From Echinicola shivajiensis (lineage in GTDB: Bacteria > Bacteroidota > Bacteroidia > Cytophagales > Cyclobacteriaceae): a stretch of DNA of 64,000 nucleotides. The translations under genes were made by a program, and so were the position numbers. The stretch covers positions 31,252 through 95,251 of the forward strand of contig NZ_JAHHZM010000019.1 in the NCBI RefSeq assembly GCF_018642165.1. Direction: 5' to 3'. The notes beneath the pieces are model-generated. The model was not told where the DNA came from, did no database searches, and worked only from the letters and a program-made list of their open reading frames with translations. Shown piece after piece: positions 9,010-17,392 of this stretch (the stretch's first letter is position 1; the number at the start of each line of letters is the position of its first letter).

Positions 9010-9780
9010 ATGAATTACGTGCTGAAGAATGTGCCCGTACGTACAGAAAAACCACGAACGACAGGATACACAATGGCAATGGACAAAGGTCTTAGCCTAA
9101 GAGAAGCAGAAGATTTTATAGATTCCTGTGGAGATTATGTAGATATTGTGAAGCTTGGTTGGGCAACTTCTTATGTTACTAAAAACCTACCTCAAAAACT
9201 CCAGATATACAAAGATGCCGGTATCCCAGTTTACTTTGGAGGAACGCTTTTCGAAGCATTTGTAATCAGAGATCAGTTTGAGGACTATAGAAAGGTTTTG
9301 GACAAGTTTGACTTGGCATATGCAGAAGTTTCTGACGGATCCATCACTTTGGACCATGAAAAGAAATGTGAATACATCAATATTCTTTCTAAAGATGTAA
9401 CGGTTCTTTCTGAGGTTGGTTCAAAAGATGCCGCAAAGATCATCCCTCCTTACAAGTGGATTGAACAAATGCAAAAAGAATTGGATGCAGGTGCCTGGAA
9501 AGTAATCGGTGAATCAAGGGAAGCAGGTAATGTAGGGCTATTCCGTGATTCCGGAGAGGTGAGACAAGGTTTGGTCGAAGAGATTCTTACCAAAATCCCT
9601 GAAGAAAAAATTCTTTGGGAAGCTCCTCAGAAGGCACAGCAAGTTTGGTTTATCAAACTTTTAGGCTCCAATGTCAACCTTGGTAATATTGCCCCTAACG
9701 AGGTAATTCCACTGGAAACAATTAGGCTAGGATTAAGAGGTGATACTTTTGACCATTTTCTAGACCTAGCAAACATATAA
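9010..9780 (+). CDS. ComA family protein (phosphosulfolactate synthase-like)
   Basis: A 256-residue TIM-barrel protein of Pfam ComA. Archaeal ComA adds sulfite to phosphoenolpyruvate to give (R)-3-phosphosulfolactate, the first step of coenzyme M synthesis. Family stretches visible here are the N-terminal RTTGYTMAMDKGL, VDIVKLGWATS at 44-54, YFGGTLFEAF at 77-86 and VIGESREAGNVG near 168-179. Bacteroidota do not make coenzyme M, so the product may feed sulfonate or sulfonolipid metabolism, or the protein may resemble plant HSA32, a homologue without that role. It follows the TPR gene by 31 bases and is followed by an intrinsic terminator. The family assignment is firm; the reaction is inferred. 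Confidence 0.82.
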   Translation: MNYVLKNVPVRTEKPRTTGYTMAMDKGLSLREAEDFIDSCGDYVDIVKLGWATSYVTKNLPQKLQIYKDAGIPVYFGGTLFEAFVIRDQFEDYRKVLDKFDLAYAEVSDGSITLDHEKKCEYINILSKDVTVLSEVGSKDAAKIIPPYKWIEQMQKELDAGAWKVIGESREAGNVGLFRDSGEVRQGLVEEILTKIPEEKILWEAPQKAQQVWFIKLLGSNVNLGNIAPNEVIPLETIRLGLRGDTFDHFLDLANI

Positions 9781-9787
9781 AAATCCT

Positions 9788-9821
9788 AAGCGACTGACCA
9801 CCAACTCGGTCGCTTTAGTTT
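9788..9821 (+). terminator. Intrinsic terminator after the ComA-like gene
   Basis: AAGCGAC (9788-9794) pairs with GTCGCTT (9809-9815) and is followed by TAGTTTTTATTTT. It ends only about ten bases before the ATG of the DUF368 gene, so it may also act as a leader attenuator for that gene. Confidence 0.75.
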
Positions 9822-9830
9822 TTATTTTCC

Positions 9831-10766
9831 ATGAAACATTTGAAAAACCATATTCTCACCTTCCTCAAAGGAATGGGAATGGGAGCAGCTGACATTGTCC
9901 CAGGTGTATCCGGTGGTACCATAGCCCTGATTACAGGAATCTATGAAACCCTGCTGGATAGCATTAAATCAGTGGATATGGTAGCCTTGCAGCTCTTGTC
10001 CAAACTCCAGATAAAAGCACTTTGGAAACACATCAACGGTTCCTTTCTAGCTGCCTTGTTACTGGGAATCTTTACCAGTATTTTCACCCTTTCCAAGCTC
10101 ATTACTTTCCTAATGGAAGAGCAGCCTATCCCCTTATGGTCCTTTTTCTGTGGACTGATTACCATCAGCTCCATTATGATACTTAGGGATATCAAAAGGT
10201 GGAATTTTATGGTCTTTCTTGCCATTCCTCTAGGTGCAGCATTGGCCTATTGGATAACTGGATTAAACCCGGTAAGCTCACCAGAAGCAATGTACTTTAC
10301 CTTCATTGCAGGAGCCATCGCTATTTGTGCCATGATTTTACCTGGCATCTCTGGAAGCTTCCTTTTATTAATTCTTGGGAAATATGAAGTGATTTTAGAA
10401 GCTGTAAATCAGAAAGATATAATTACTTTAGCTATATTTGCAGCCGGATGCATAGTCGGCCTATTATCTTTCTCAAGACTAATTTCTTGGTTGTTGAATA
10501 ATTATCATTCACTGACCATCGCAGCGCTTTCTGGCTTTATGCTGGGATCGATCAATAAAATTTGGCCTTGGAAAGATATCCTGAGTTACAGAATATCCAG
10601 CAGTGGGGAGCAAAAACCCTTTATTACCGAAAATATTTGGCCACATCATTACCTTTCTGTGACAGGCAATGAACCTAAGTTCTTTATTGGCTTATTGGCA
10701 TTTCTTTTCGGGATTATCTTAGTGATAGGGTTAGAGAGAACAGCATATTACTTAAAAGGAAAATGA
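9831..10766 (+). CDS. DUF368 membrane protein (polyprenyl-phosphate transporter, PopT-like)
   Basis: A 311-residue polytopic membrane protein with eight or more hydrophobic segments. The DUF368 hallmark is a pair of related loops: DIVPGVSGGT at 21-30 and MILPGISGSF at 168-177, which indicates an inverted duplicated fold. Recent work on DUF368 and DedA proteins identified them as undecaprenyl-phosphate recycling flippases; that role is transferred by family. It would return the lipid carrier used in peptidoglycan and O-antigen synthesis. The start lies right after the preceding gene's terminator. It overlaps aroE by four bases (ATGA), so the two are translationally coupled. Confidence 0.87.
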   Translation: MKHLKNHILTFLKGMGMGAADIVPGVSGGTIALITGIYETLLDSIKSVDMVALQLLSKLQIKALWKHINGSFLAALLLGIFTSIFTLSKLITFLMEEQPIPLWSFFCGLITISSIMILRDIKRWNFMVFLAIPLGAALAYWITGLNPVSSPEAMYFTFIAGAIAICAMILPGISGSFLLLILGKYEVILEAVNQKDIITLAIFAAGCIVGLLSFSRLISWLLNNYHSLTIAALSGFMLGSINKIWPWKDILSYRISSSGEQKPFITENIWPHHYLSVTGNEPKFFIGLLAFLFGIILVIGLERTAYYLKGK

Positions 10767-11506
10767 GAAAATTCGGACTTATCGGTTATCCATTAAAGCA
10801 TTCTTTTTCGAAGAAATATTTTACTGAAAAATTTGAAAAAGAAAACATCAGTGGCTGTCAGTACGAATTATACGAGTTGGACAGTATTGATAAATTTCCT
10901 GATTTAATCAATAACAACCCTGAACTGGAAGGGCTAAATGTAACTATTCCCTACAAAGAGCAGGTAATTCCTTTTTTGGACGAGCTCGACCCTAGTTGTA
11001 AAGCAATAGGTGCCGTAAATTGTATTAAAATTCAGGATGGTAAGCTTATCGGCTACAATACAGACTATATTGGCTTTAAGGAGTCGCTTGAAGTTTGGCT
11101 TGGAGACAGCAATGATATTCAAGGCTTGATCCTCGGAACAGGGGGAGCTTCCAAAGCGGTAAAACAAGCACTAAAAAGCCTAGAGATTCCCTATAAAATG
11201 GTCTCAAGAAGTGCCAATGAACAAAACGGCACGATCAGCTATCAGGACCTGATCAAGAATGAAAAACTTCTTCAGGAATACCATCTTATCATTAACACAA
11301 CTCCACTGGGCACTTTTCCGAATACTGAGGAAATGCCTGCTATTCCTCTTAGTCAAATAGGCCGAGAGCATAAAATATACGATCTGGTATACAATCCAGA
11401 AAAAACCTTCCTAATGCGGTCTACCGAAGCCCGCAGTGCAACAGTGAAAAACGGACTGGAAATGCTCCACCTTCAGGCTGAAGCTGCCTGGAAAATCTGG
11501 AATTAA
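10763..11506 (+). CDS. aroE: Shikimate dehydrogenase
   Basis: AroE reduces 3-dehydroshikimate to shikimate with NADPH in aromatic amino-acid synthesis. The 247-residue protein shows shikimate-binding serines S14 and S16 (KHSFSKK), catalytic K65 (NVTIPYKEQV), N86 (GAVNCI), D101 (GYNTDY) and the NADP loop GTGGAS at 125-130. Its C-terminal helix NGLEMLHLQAEAAWKIW matches the family. The length is slightly short of E. coli AroE (272), as is common in Bacteroidota. An AAAAGGA sequence sits before the ATG, which overlaps the DUF368 stop. Confidence 0.95.
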   Translation: MRKFGLIGYPLKHSFSKKYFTEKFEKENISGCQYELYELDSIDKFPDLINNNPELEGLNVTIPYKEQVIPFLDELDPSCKAIGAVNCIKIQDGKLIGYNTDYIGFKESLEVWLGDSNDIQGLILGTGGASKAVKQALKSLEIPYKMVSRSANEQNGTISYQDLIKNEKLLQEYHLIINTTPLGTFPNTEEMPAIPLSQIGREHKIYDLVYNPEKTFLMRSTEARSATVKNGLEMLHLQAEAAWKIWN

Positions 11507-11687
11507 AAGATTCCACCTTATTTCACATTTCAAAAACCTACTATTCTAACCTATCCTTGTGCTTTTGCCTAAGGAAGAATTGCATCTATTTAATTAGCTA
11601 TAATTCTTATTTGGACCAAAAGTCAAGACCTATGCGTTTGCCTGAAATTTCAGGAGTAGAGTTAGTACAAATCAAAACATAATTATT

Positions 11688-12938
11688 ATGTATTGGAAAA
11701 AGTTATCACACGAGGAAGTAAAAAAAGCTGTATTTGATGCATTAGCAGAAAACCATGACTATAGGGGAGAAAACCCAGCCTTAGGTGTCCCAGGAACCTA
11801 TTTGGACACTACAGAATTCTATCATGATGCGCCATTTCTTAAGGATGCCCCTTTTATGTCTGTCATGGTCAATAACCCTAATCACATCGGTATCCATACT
11901 CTGAGTGAAGAATCTGTTCTGGATATCTTCAAAGGAACTCAAAAAATAGAAAGGGAGCTGATCAACCTGGTTGCTGAGGAAATATTTGCCGGAAAAAAAG
12001 GGCAGCAAGATGGCTATGTAGCCACAGGGGGTACTGAGGCCAATATTCAGGCTATGTGGGTCTATAGAAACTATTTCAGGGATGAGTTCAATGCCAAAGC
12101 TGAAGAAATTGCAGTAGTTTACTCACAAGACTCCCATTACTCCATGCCTAAGGGAGCCAACTTATTGAACCTACACAATATTATCTTAGAAGTAAATGAG
12201 GAAACAAGGCAAATCAAGCAAGAATCCCTGGAAAATAAAATTGCAGAAGCTAAAGAGGCTGGTTACAAATACTTCATTGTAGTCGCTAACCTTTCTACGA
12301 CCATGTTTGGCTCAGTGGATGATGTGGACCTTTTAGGAGATTTCTTTACAGCTGCAAACGTGCAGTTCAGAATTCATGTGGATGCAGCTTATGGAGGGTT
12401 CATTTACCCCTTCACTAATGAAGACAGCGCATTCACCTTCAAAAACCCCTATATTACATCTATCACCAGTGATGGACATAAAATGCTACAAACACCGTAT
12501 GGTACAGGCCTCTTCCTCATTAGAAAGGGCTATATTCACCATGTTTGTACCCAAGAAGCACAATATATCCCTGGAAAAGACTACACCTTGAGCGGCTCCA
12601 GGTCTGGCGCAAATGCAGTATCAATGTGGATGATCCTAAAAATCCATGGTTCAGAAGGACTTAAATACAAAATGGCTTCTTTGTGCGACCGTGCTGAAAG
12701 AATTTGTAAAAAGCTGGAAAGAATGGGAGTGGAGCATTTCAGAAACCCTCACCTCAACATCATCACGATGAAAGCAGCATATATTTCCGATCGCATTGCC
12801 AAAAAATACAATCTAGTAGCAGACAGCTATGAATTTGGAGCAAAATGGTATAAGATCGTAGTGATGCACCACGTAAGACAAGGAGCTTTGGACAGCTTCC
12901 TTATGGACCTTGAAGGCGAGTTGGTAAGCAAAGCCTAA
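11688..12938 (+). CDS. PLP-dependent group II amino-acid decarboxylase family protein
   Basis: A 416-residue fold-type I PLP enzyme. The cofactor lysine is K265 in TSDGHKML, the aspartate contacting the pyridine nitrogen is D232 in HVDAAYGG, and the ring-stacking histidine is H150 in SQDSHYS. VATGGTEANI at 111-120 binds phosphate. This is the group II decarboxylase layout (histidine, glutamate, tyrosine or aspartate decarboxylases). Substrate is not readable; aspartate is possible but a PanD is also encoded at 29910-30257. The gene is monocistronic, with its own upstream gap of 181 bases and a strong terminator behind. Confidence 0.82.
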   Translation: MYWKKLSHEEVKKAVFDALAENHDYRGENPALGVPGTYLDTTEFYHDAPFLKDAPFMSVMVNNPNHIGIHTLSEESVLDIFKGTQKIERELINLVAEEIFAGKKGQQDGYVATGGTEANIQAMWVYRNYFRDEFNAKAEEIAVVYSQDSHYSMPKGANLLNLHNIILEVNEETRQIKQESLENKIAEAKEAGYKYFIVVANLSTTMFGSVDDVDLLGDFFTAANVQFRIHVDAAYGGFIYPFTNEDSAFTFKNPYITSITSDGHKMLQTPYGTGLFLIRKGYIHHVCTQEAQYIPGKDYTLSGSRSGANAVSMWMILKIHGSEGLKYKMASLCDRAERICKKLERMGVEHFRNPHLNIITMKAAYISDRIAKKYNLVADSYEFGAKWYKIVVMHHVRQGALDSFLMDLEGELVSKA

Positions 12939-12961
12939 CATTAAATTTCATTAAATGATTT

Positions 12962-13007
12962 AGCCCCTGGGAAACTTATTTTAGCAGTTTTCAAGGGGCT
13001 TTTTTTG
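12962..13007 (+). terminator. Intrinsic terminator after the PLP decarboxylase
   Basis: AGCCCCT (12962-12968) pairs with AGGGGCT (12994-13000), followed immediately by a T7 run. Confidence 0.8.
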
Positions 13008-13159
13008 TACATGCGTTCATTTCACTTTTTATTCATCTGAACTACAACAACTTATATATCATACCAGATTCACCCTCTTAATTTTGGTTAAAAAAATGGC
13101 AATCACAGAGATTATTATCTATCTTATTAGAGACTATTCACCACAAAACTTCGTCGCCT

Positions 13160-14521
13160 ATGCCAAGAGCTAAAAAAACCGAGAACGACCGAAAAATCTT
13201 TGTTTTGGACACTTCGGTCATACTCTATGCCCACAATTCTATCATGAATTTCGCAGAGCACGATGTGGTTATCCCCATCACAGTTTTGGAGGAATTGGAT
13301 CAGTTTAAAAAGGGCAATGATTCTAAAAATTTCGAGGCGCGAGAGTTTATTAGATTACTGGACAAATTGTCTAAAGACAATATGATCCACCACTGGACGC
13401 CACTCAACGGAAAAACCAAAGGATTCTTTAAGGTCATGATGACCTCCGATAAGCTTAAAGGAGAGCTAATCAATGCCAATAAGGTCTTTGGTGAGGAAAA
13501 AAATGACCATAAAATCCTCAATGCAGCCCTTGTGCTCAAACGTGAGGAAGATGGCAGAAAGGTCATTTTGGTGAGCAAGGATATCAACCTTCGATTAAAG
13601 GCCAAATCACTGGACATCCATGCTGAAGATTATGAAACGGGTAAGATCAAAAATGTCACCGAACTGGAAAATACCGGAAAAGCAGTCATTGAAGGTATTG
13701 ATCCAGATGTAATCAACCAATTATATGACAGCCATACAGTAGAGGCCAAACTTGTACTCGGTACCCGAAAAAGGAAATCCAATACCTATTATATTTTGCG
13801 CAGCGATAAGAACTCTGTGCTGGCCTATTATAATGGGGATTCCAACACCATGGAACGGGTGGATAAAAAAATGGCCTATAATGTGAAGCCTAGAAATGCT
13901 GAGCAGACTTTTGCACTCCACGCGATAACCAATCCTAATATTAAACTGGTATCGGTACAAGGAGTAGCAGGTACAGGAAAAACCCTATTGGCGCTTGCTG
14001 GAGCCTTGGAACAACGTAGGGATTTCAAACAAATATTCCTGGCTAGACCTATTGTTCCCTTGAGCAATAAAGACATTGGTTATCTCCCAGGAGATATCAA
14101 ATCAAAGCTCAATCCCTATATGGAACCGCTTTGGGACAATTTGAAATTCATTCAAAACCAATTCAAAGAATCCGACAAGGAATTTCAAAAAATCACTGAA
14201 ATGGTCAACCAGGAAAAACTTGTAATTCAGCCATTGGCTTATATCAGGGGGCGCTCCCTTTCGAATATTTTCTTTATCGTGGACGAGGCCCAGAACCTCA
14301 CACCGCATGAAATCAAAACCATCATCAGTAGGGCAGGGGAAAACACGAAAATTATATTTACTGGTGATGTGCACCAAATTGACACGCCTTATCTGGACAG
14401 TCAAAGTAACGGTTTGACTTACCTCATCGATAGGGTAAAGGACCACCCTTTATATGCCCATATCAAACTTGAAAAAGGAGAACGTTCGGAATTGGCAAAT
14501 CTGGCCAATGAATTATTATAA
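13160..14521 (+). CDS. PhoH family protein (PIN RNase fused to PhoH ATPase)
   Basis: A 453-residue two-domain protein of the PhoH2/YlaK type, proposed to unwind and cut RNA. The PIN domain (about 12-160) carries acidic residues D17 (VLDTSVI), E44/E45 (VLEELDQF) and D141 (SKDINLRLKA). The PhoH NTPase has Walker A GVAGTGKT at 268-275 and Walker B IVDEAQN at 373-379, with the family RGRS at 363-366. It faces the LytTR regulator gene, with a perfect bidirectional terminator between them. Fusion of the two domains is the usual bacterial arrangement and not a new fusion. Confidence 0.92.
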   Translation: MPRAKKTENDRKIFVLDTSVILYAHNSIMNFAEHDVVIPITVLEELDQFKKGNDSKNFEAREFIRLLDKLSKDNMIHHWTPLNGKTKGFFKVMMTSDKLKGELINANKVFGEEKNDHKILNAALVLKREEDGRKVILVSKDINLRLKAKSLDIHAEDYETGKIKNVTELENTGKAVIEGIDPDVINQLYDSHTVEAKLVLGTRKRKSNTYYILRSDKNSVLAYYNGDSNTMERVDKKMAYNVKPRNAEQTFALHAITNPNIKLVSVQGVAGTGKTLLALAGALEQRRDFKQIFLARPIVPLSNKDIGYLPGDIKSKLNPYMEPLWDNLKFIQNQFKESDKEFQKITEMVNQEKLVIQPLAYIRGRSLSNIFFIVDEAQNLTPHEIKTIISRAGENTKIIFTGDVHQIDTPYLDSQSNGLTYLIDRVKDHPLYAHIKLEKGERSELANLANELL

Positions 14522-14526
14522 ATCTT

Positions 14527-14564
14527 AAAACGAAAAAGCCTCCATAAGGAGGCTTTTTCGTTTT
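14527..14564. terminator. Bidirectional terminator with a perfect 17-base stem
   Basis: AAAACGAAAAAGCCTCC (14527-14543), loop ATAA, then its exact complement at 14548-14564. T-rich on both exits, so it serves the PhoH gene and the convergent LytTR regulator gene. Confidence 0.9.
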
Positions 14565-14581
14565 TCAGAACGGATTTTTCA

Positions 14582-15334
14582 TTAACTCTCAGTAATGGTG
14601 TTAAGCTTAGCCAAGAAGCTATTATAATACTGACGTCCCACCTGAACTACAGCTCCACTCTTAAGATTGATTTCTTTGGTACTAAAACTTTCTATTTGTC
14701 CCAACTGAACAATATAGGATTTCTGTACTCTTAAGAACAATTCGCTTGGAAGCTTATCTTCCATATCCTTCATGGACTTTCTAATGGTGTAGTTCTTATC
14801 CTTGGTAAAGATAGAAACCATATTTCCATTGGCCTCCACATAATAAATATCTTCGTAATTGACTCTTTCGTAGGCATTGTCAGACTTAATATAAACCGCA
14901 TCTGTAACCAAATATGGGCTTTCTACCTTAGCCTTTGGAGCATCAGAATGTAAAGCATTGGTTCTTCGGTTATATAAAACAATCTCAACAATTGCGTGAA
15001 TGTCATTGGTATTGAAAGGCTTTACAATAAATCCAGCTGGATGTATGCGCTTGGCCCTTTCAATTATGGATGGATCACTATATGAAGTAACATAGATGAT
15101 GGGGGCATCAACCATTTGCTGAACGATCTCACCCAATTCGATTCCATCTTTATCTCCTTTCAATTTGATATCCATAAATACCAAATCAGGACGATACTTC
15201 TTGATTACTTTAATAGCTTGATTGGCAGAATTAGCAATGTCGATATTTACATATCCTAAAAGTTCGAGAATCTCCTCAATATTTTCTGCAATATCCGGAT
15301 CATCCTCAACAACCAAAATTCTTTCTTCTTTCAT
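14582..15334 (-). CDS. Response regulator, REC plus LytTR DNA-binding domain (orphan)
   Basis: A 250-residue regulator. The receiver domain (about 4-120) has acidic pocket residues E10, D11 and D12, phosphoacceptor D55 (LVFMDIKLKG) and K105 (FIVKPF). A LytTR domain (about 145-245) follows, with ANGNMVSIFT and FLRVQKSYIV as recognisable stretches. It is separated from the downstream-numbered kinase/regulator pair by 150 bases and has no kinase of its own, so its signal source is unknown. LytTR regulators bind direct repeats as dimers and often control surface or stress functions. Confidence 0.88.
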   Translation of the reverse strand: MKEERILVVEDDPDIAENIEEILELLGYVNIDIANSANQAIKVIKKYRPDLVFMDIKLKGDKDGIELGEIVQQMVDAPIIYVTSYSDPSIIERAKRIHPAGFIVKPFNTNDIHAIVEIVLYNRRTNALHSDAPKAKVESPYLVTDAVYIKSDNAYERVNYEDIYYVEANGNMVSIFTKDKNYTIRKSMKDMEDKLPSELFLRVQKSYIVQLGQIESFSTKEINLKSGAVVQVGRQYYNSFLAKLNTITES

Positions 15335-15484
15335 ATTCTATTAGCGGTTCCTTACCTGTAAATGTTATGTTCTTAATCCATTCTGGTTTCCGATCGTCCT
15401 CCAGAAATTCTTCCAAAACTGTTCTTGCGCAATGAAAATGTAAATATTAATCCACAAATACAATTCAATAACTGCATTTTTAAA

Positions 15485-16222
15485 TCATAAACTCATCATA
15501 TCCTTAAATCGGGCGGCCTGACGTCTACTCACTTCTATCCTGTCTCCTCCTTTAAGAGTCACCACTAGGCCTCCATTGAACCATGGCTCTATCCCTTCTA
15601 CCCAACCTAAATTAATAATGTGCTTTCTGCTGGCCCTAAAAAAAGATTTCTCATCCAGCCTTTCATCCAGGGCATTGAGGGATTTGTGGATCATCGGCTT
15701 ATTATTATCAAAATACACCTTGATATAATTTCCATCAGACTCAAATAATCGGACATTTTCTAGTTTTACAAACCAGCATCGATCACCATCCTTTACAAAA
15801 ACCTGATCCTTAAGAGTTAATTTTGGCTCCTCACTTTCTACCGCCTTTTCACTTGTATTGTCGTTTCCGGAATCGGTCTGACTTTTCAGTTTAGCGATGG
15901 CCTCTGATAACCTTTCCGGCTCAATTGGTTTTAAAAGATAATCTAGCGCATTGACTTCGAAAGCCTTCAGGGCAAACTCATCATAAGCTGTGGTAAAAAC
16001 TACTTTGGGAACAGCCTCTAATTCAGCCAATAAATCAAATCCTGTCTTCTCTGGCATCTGAATGTCCAAGAAAATTACATCGGGATTTAATTCCGCAATC
16101 TTTTCCTTGGCATCATCTACATTCATGGCCTCCCCAACTACTTCTACATCATTTATCCCTGAAAGCAAATTGATAAGTTCTTTCCTGGCCAGTCTTTCAT
16201 CATCGATTACTAATGCGCGCAT
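15485..16222 (-). CDS. LytTR-type response regulator of a LytS-like kinase
   Basis: A 245-residue regulator. The receiver domain has D7 and D8, phosphoacceptor D53 (VIFLDIQMPEKTGFDLL) and K98 (DYLLKPIEP). A linker rich in acidic and serine residues (about 105-130) leads to a LytTR domain (about 135-243) with VRLFESDGNYIKVYF and EVSRRQAARF. It begins 12 bases after the histidine kinase stop, so the two form a classical two-component operon in kinase-regulator order. Confidence 0.92.
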   Translation of the reverse strand: MRALVIDDERLARKELINLLSGINDVEVVGEAMNVDDAKEKIAELNPDVIFLDIQMPEKTGFDLLAELEAVPKVVFTTAYDEFALKAFEVNALDYLLKPIEPERLSEAIAKLKSQTDSGNDNTSEKAVESEEPKLTLKDQVFVKDGDRCWFVKLENVRLFESDGNYIKVYFDNNKPMIHKSLNALDERLDEKSFFRASRKHIINLGWVEGIEPWFNGGLVVTLKGGDRIEVSRRQAARFKDMMSL

Positions 16223-16234
16223 GGTTTTAAAAGT

Positions 16235-17284
16235 TTAATCTAATTTAATACTTTGTTTCGGAATTTTAATTTCTGTCAGCACAAACTCAGCATCAAAGTT
16301 TCTCATTTTAAAGCTGGCCTTGTTGCCATATATCAATCTAAGCCGCTGCATGGTATTGGAAACGCCATGGCCACTACCGTCATTCTTCCTACCAACACCC
16401 CCCTTTAATTGTCCGCTGTTCTTAACTAAGAGATAGAGGTCCCCAGCAAGGCCTATAGAACATTTGATTTCTATTAAACCGCCCTTCATACGGTTTGAAA
16501 TTCCATGTTTGATAGCATTTTCAACAATGGTTTGCAACATCATAGGAGGGATCTTATAATGATAGGCATTCTCTTCTATATCAAAACTTACCTTAAGCCG
16601 CTCTTCAAACCTGATCGTTTCCAGATCCAGATAATCCCGTACAATCTTAATTTCATCTCCGAAATCAATGGTTCTTTTCTTGTCCATGATCAGAGAGTAA
16701 CGTAAAATATTACTGAGCTGGGTAATGGCCTCCTTTGATTTTGGAGGATTTTCATCTACAAGAGCTCTCACACTGTTTAAGGCATTGAAGATAAAATGTG
16801 GATTCAGCTGACTTCTCAGTTGATTGAGTTTAATTTCATTGATTTTAGCTTGGTACTTAAGGGTGGTATTATAATTCTCCAAAAAGTGGTATAGAAAATA
16901 CATCATCGTCCACAGCGTATAATACAGGAAGCTGATGAACATATTTACCAGTAATACTATCGGCTTTAGGTCCTCATGTACCCTTAAAATCCCAAATATC
17001 CAGTTAATCAGAATAGTGGCGATGACATTGGCAAAGCTCAACGCCAGCAAAAACACCAACGCATTCGACATCAACTTGCTGAAGCTAAAATCGAACCACT
17101 TTTTGGTAATGATGATATGCCTGAAATAGTGGGTAGAGACCAAATAAAAAGCACCTAAAGAAAGGTAGGCCCCTATCTGCACAGAAGTGATGCCCCTAAT
17201 CAAAGAGACAAAAAAGAGGTTGATCACTGCAAAGCAAGACCAACCCAATATTTGCAATATCCAATATAAACGACTTCTATCCAT
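16235..17284 (-). CDS. LytS/YehU-family sensor histidine kinase
   Basis: A 349-residue kinase with four predicted membrane helices in the first 135 residues (about 11-28, 38-57, 72-97, 108-133) and no periplasmic sensor domain of note. The His_kinase domain has phosphoacceptor H163 in LNPHFIFNALNS, and the ATPase domain has the N-box N256 in IVENAIKHGI and a G-rich box (GRKNDGSGHGVSN). It is the upstream partner of the LytTR regulator 12 bases away. Short linked membrane segments suggest sensing of a membrane or lipid-soluble cue; that is inference. Confidence 0.92.
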   Translation of the reverse strand: MDRSRLYWILQILGWSCFAVINLFFVSLIRGITSVQIGAYLSLGAFYLVSTHYFRHIIITKKWFDFSFSKLMSNALVFLLALSFANVIATILINWIFGILRVHEDLKPIVLLVNMFISFLYYTLWTMMYFLYHFLENYNTTLKYQAKINEIKLNQLRSQLNPHFIFNALNSVRALVDENPPKSKEAITQLSNILRYSLIMDKKRTIDFGDEIKIVRDYLDLETIRFEERLKVSFDIEENAYHYKIPPMMLQTIVENAIKHGISNRMKGGLIEIKCSIGLAGDLYLLVKNSGQLKGGVGRKNDGSGHGVSNTMQRLRLIYGNKASFKMRNFDAEFVLTEIKIPKQSIKLD

Positions 17285-17392
17285 GCTTTCCCAAATATAA
17301 GGAAGTATTGGGATGTCAGAAGGTATTTTTTATCAATGGATCAAGCATTGGCTAAAAGGGAAATCACCTGTTTTGACCAATTAGCCTAACCC

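Noticed and set aside
11688..12938. Naming the PLP enzyme as aspartate 1-decarboxylase
   Set aside because: Only family-level residues are visible, and a standard PanD is encoded at 29910-30257.
14582..17284. Treating all three signalling genes as one operon
   Set aside because: The single regulator at 14582-15334 is 150 bases from the kinase/regulator pair and has no kinase of its own, so linkage is unproven.
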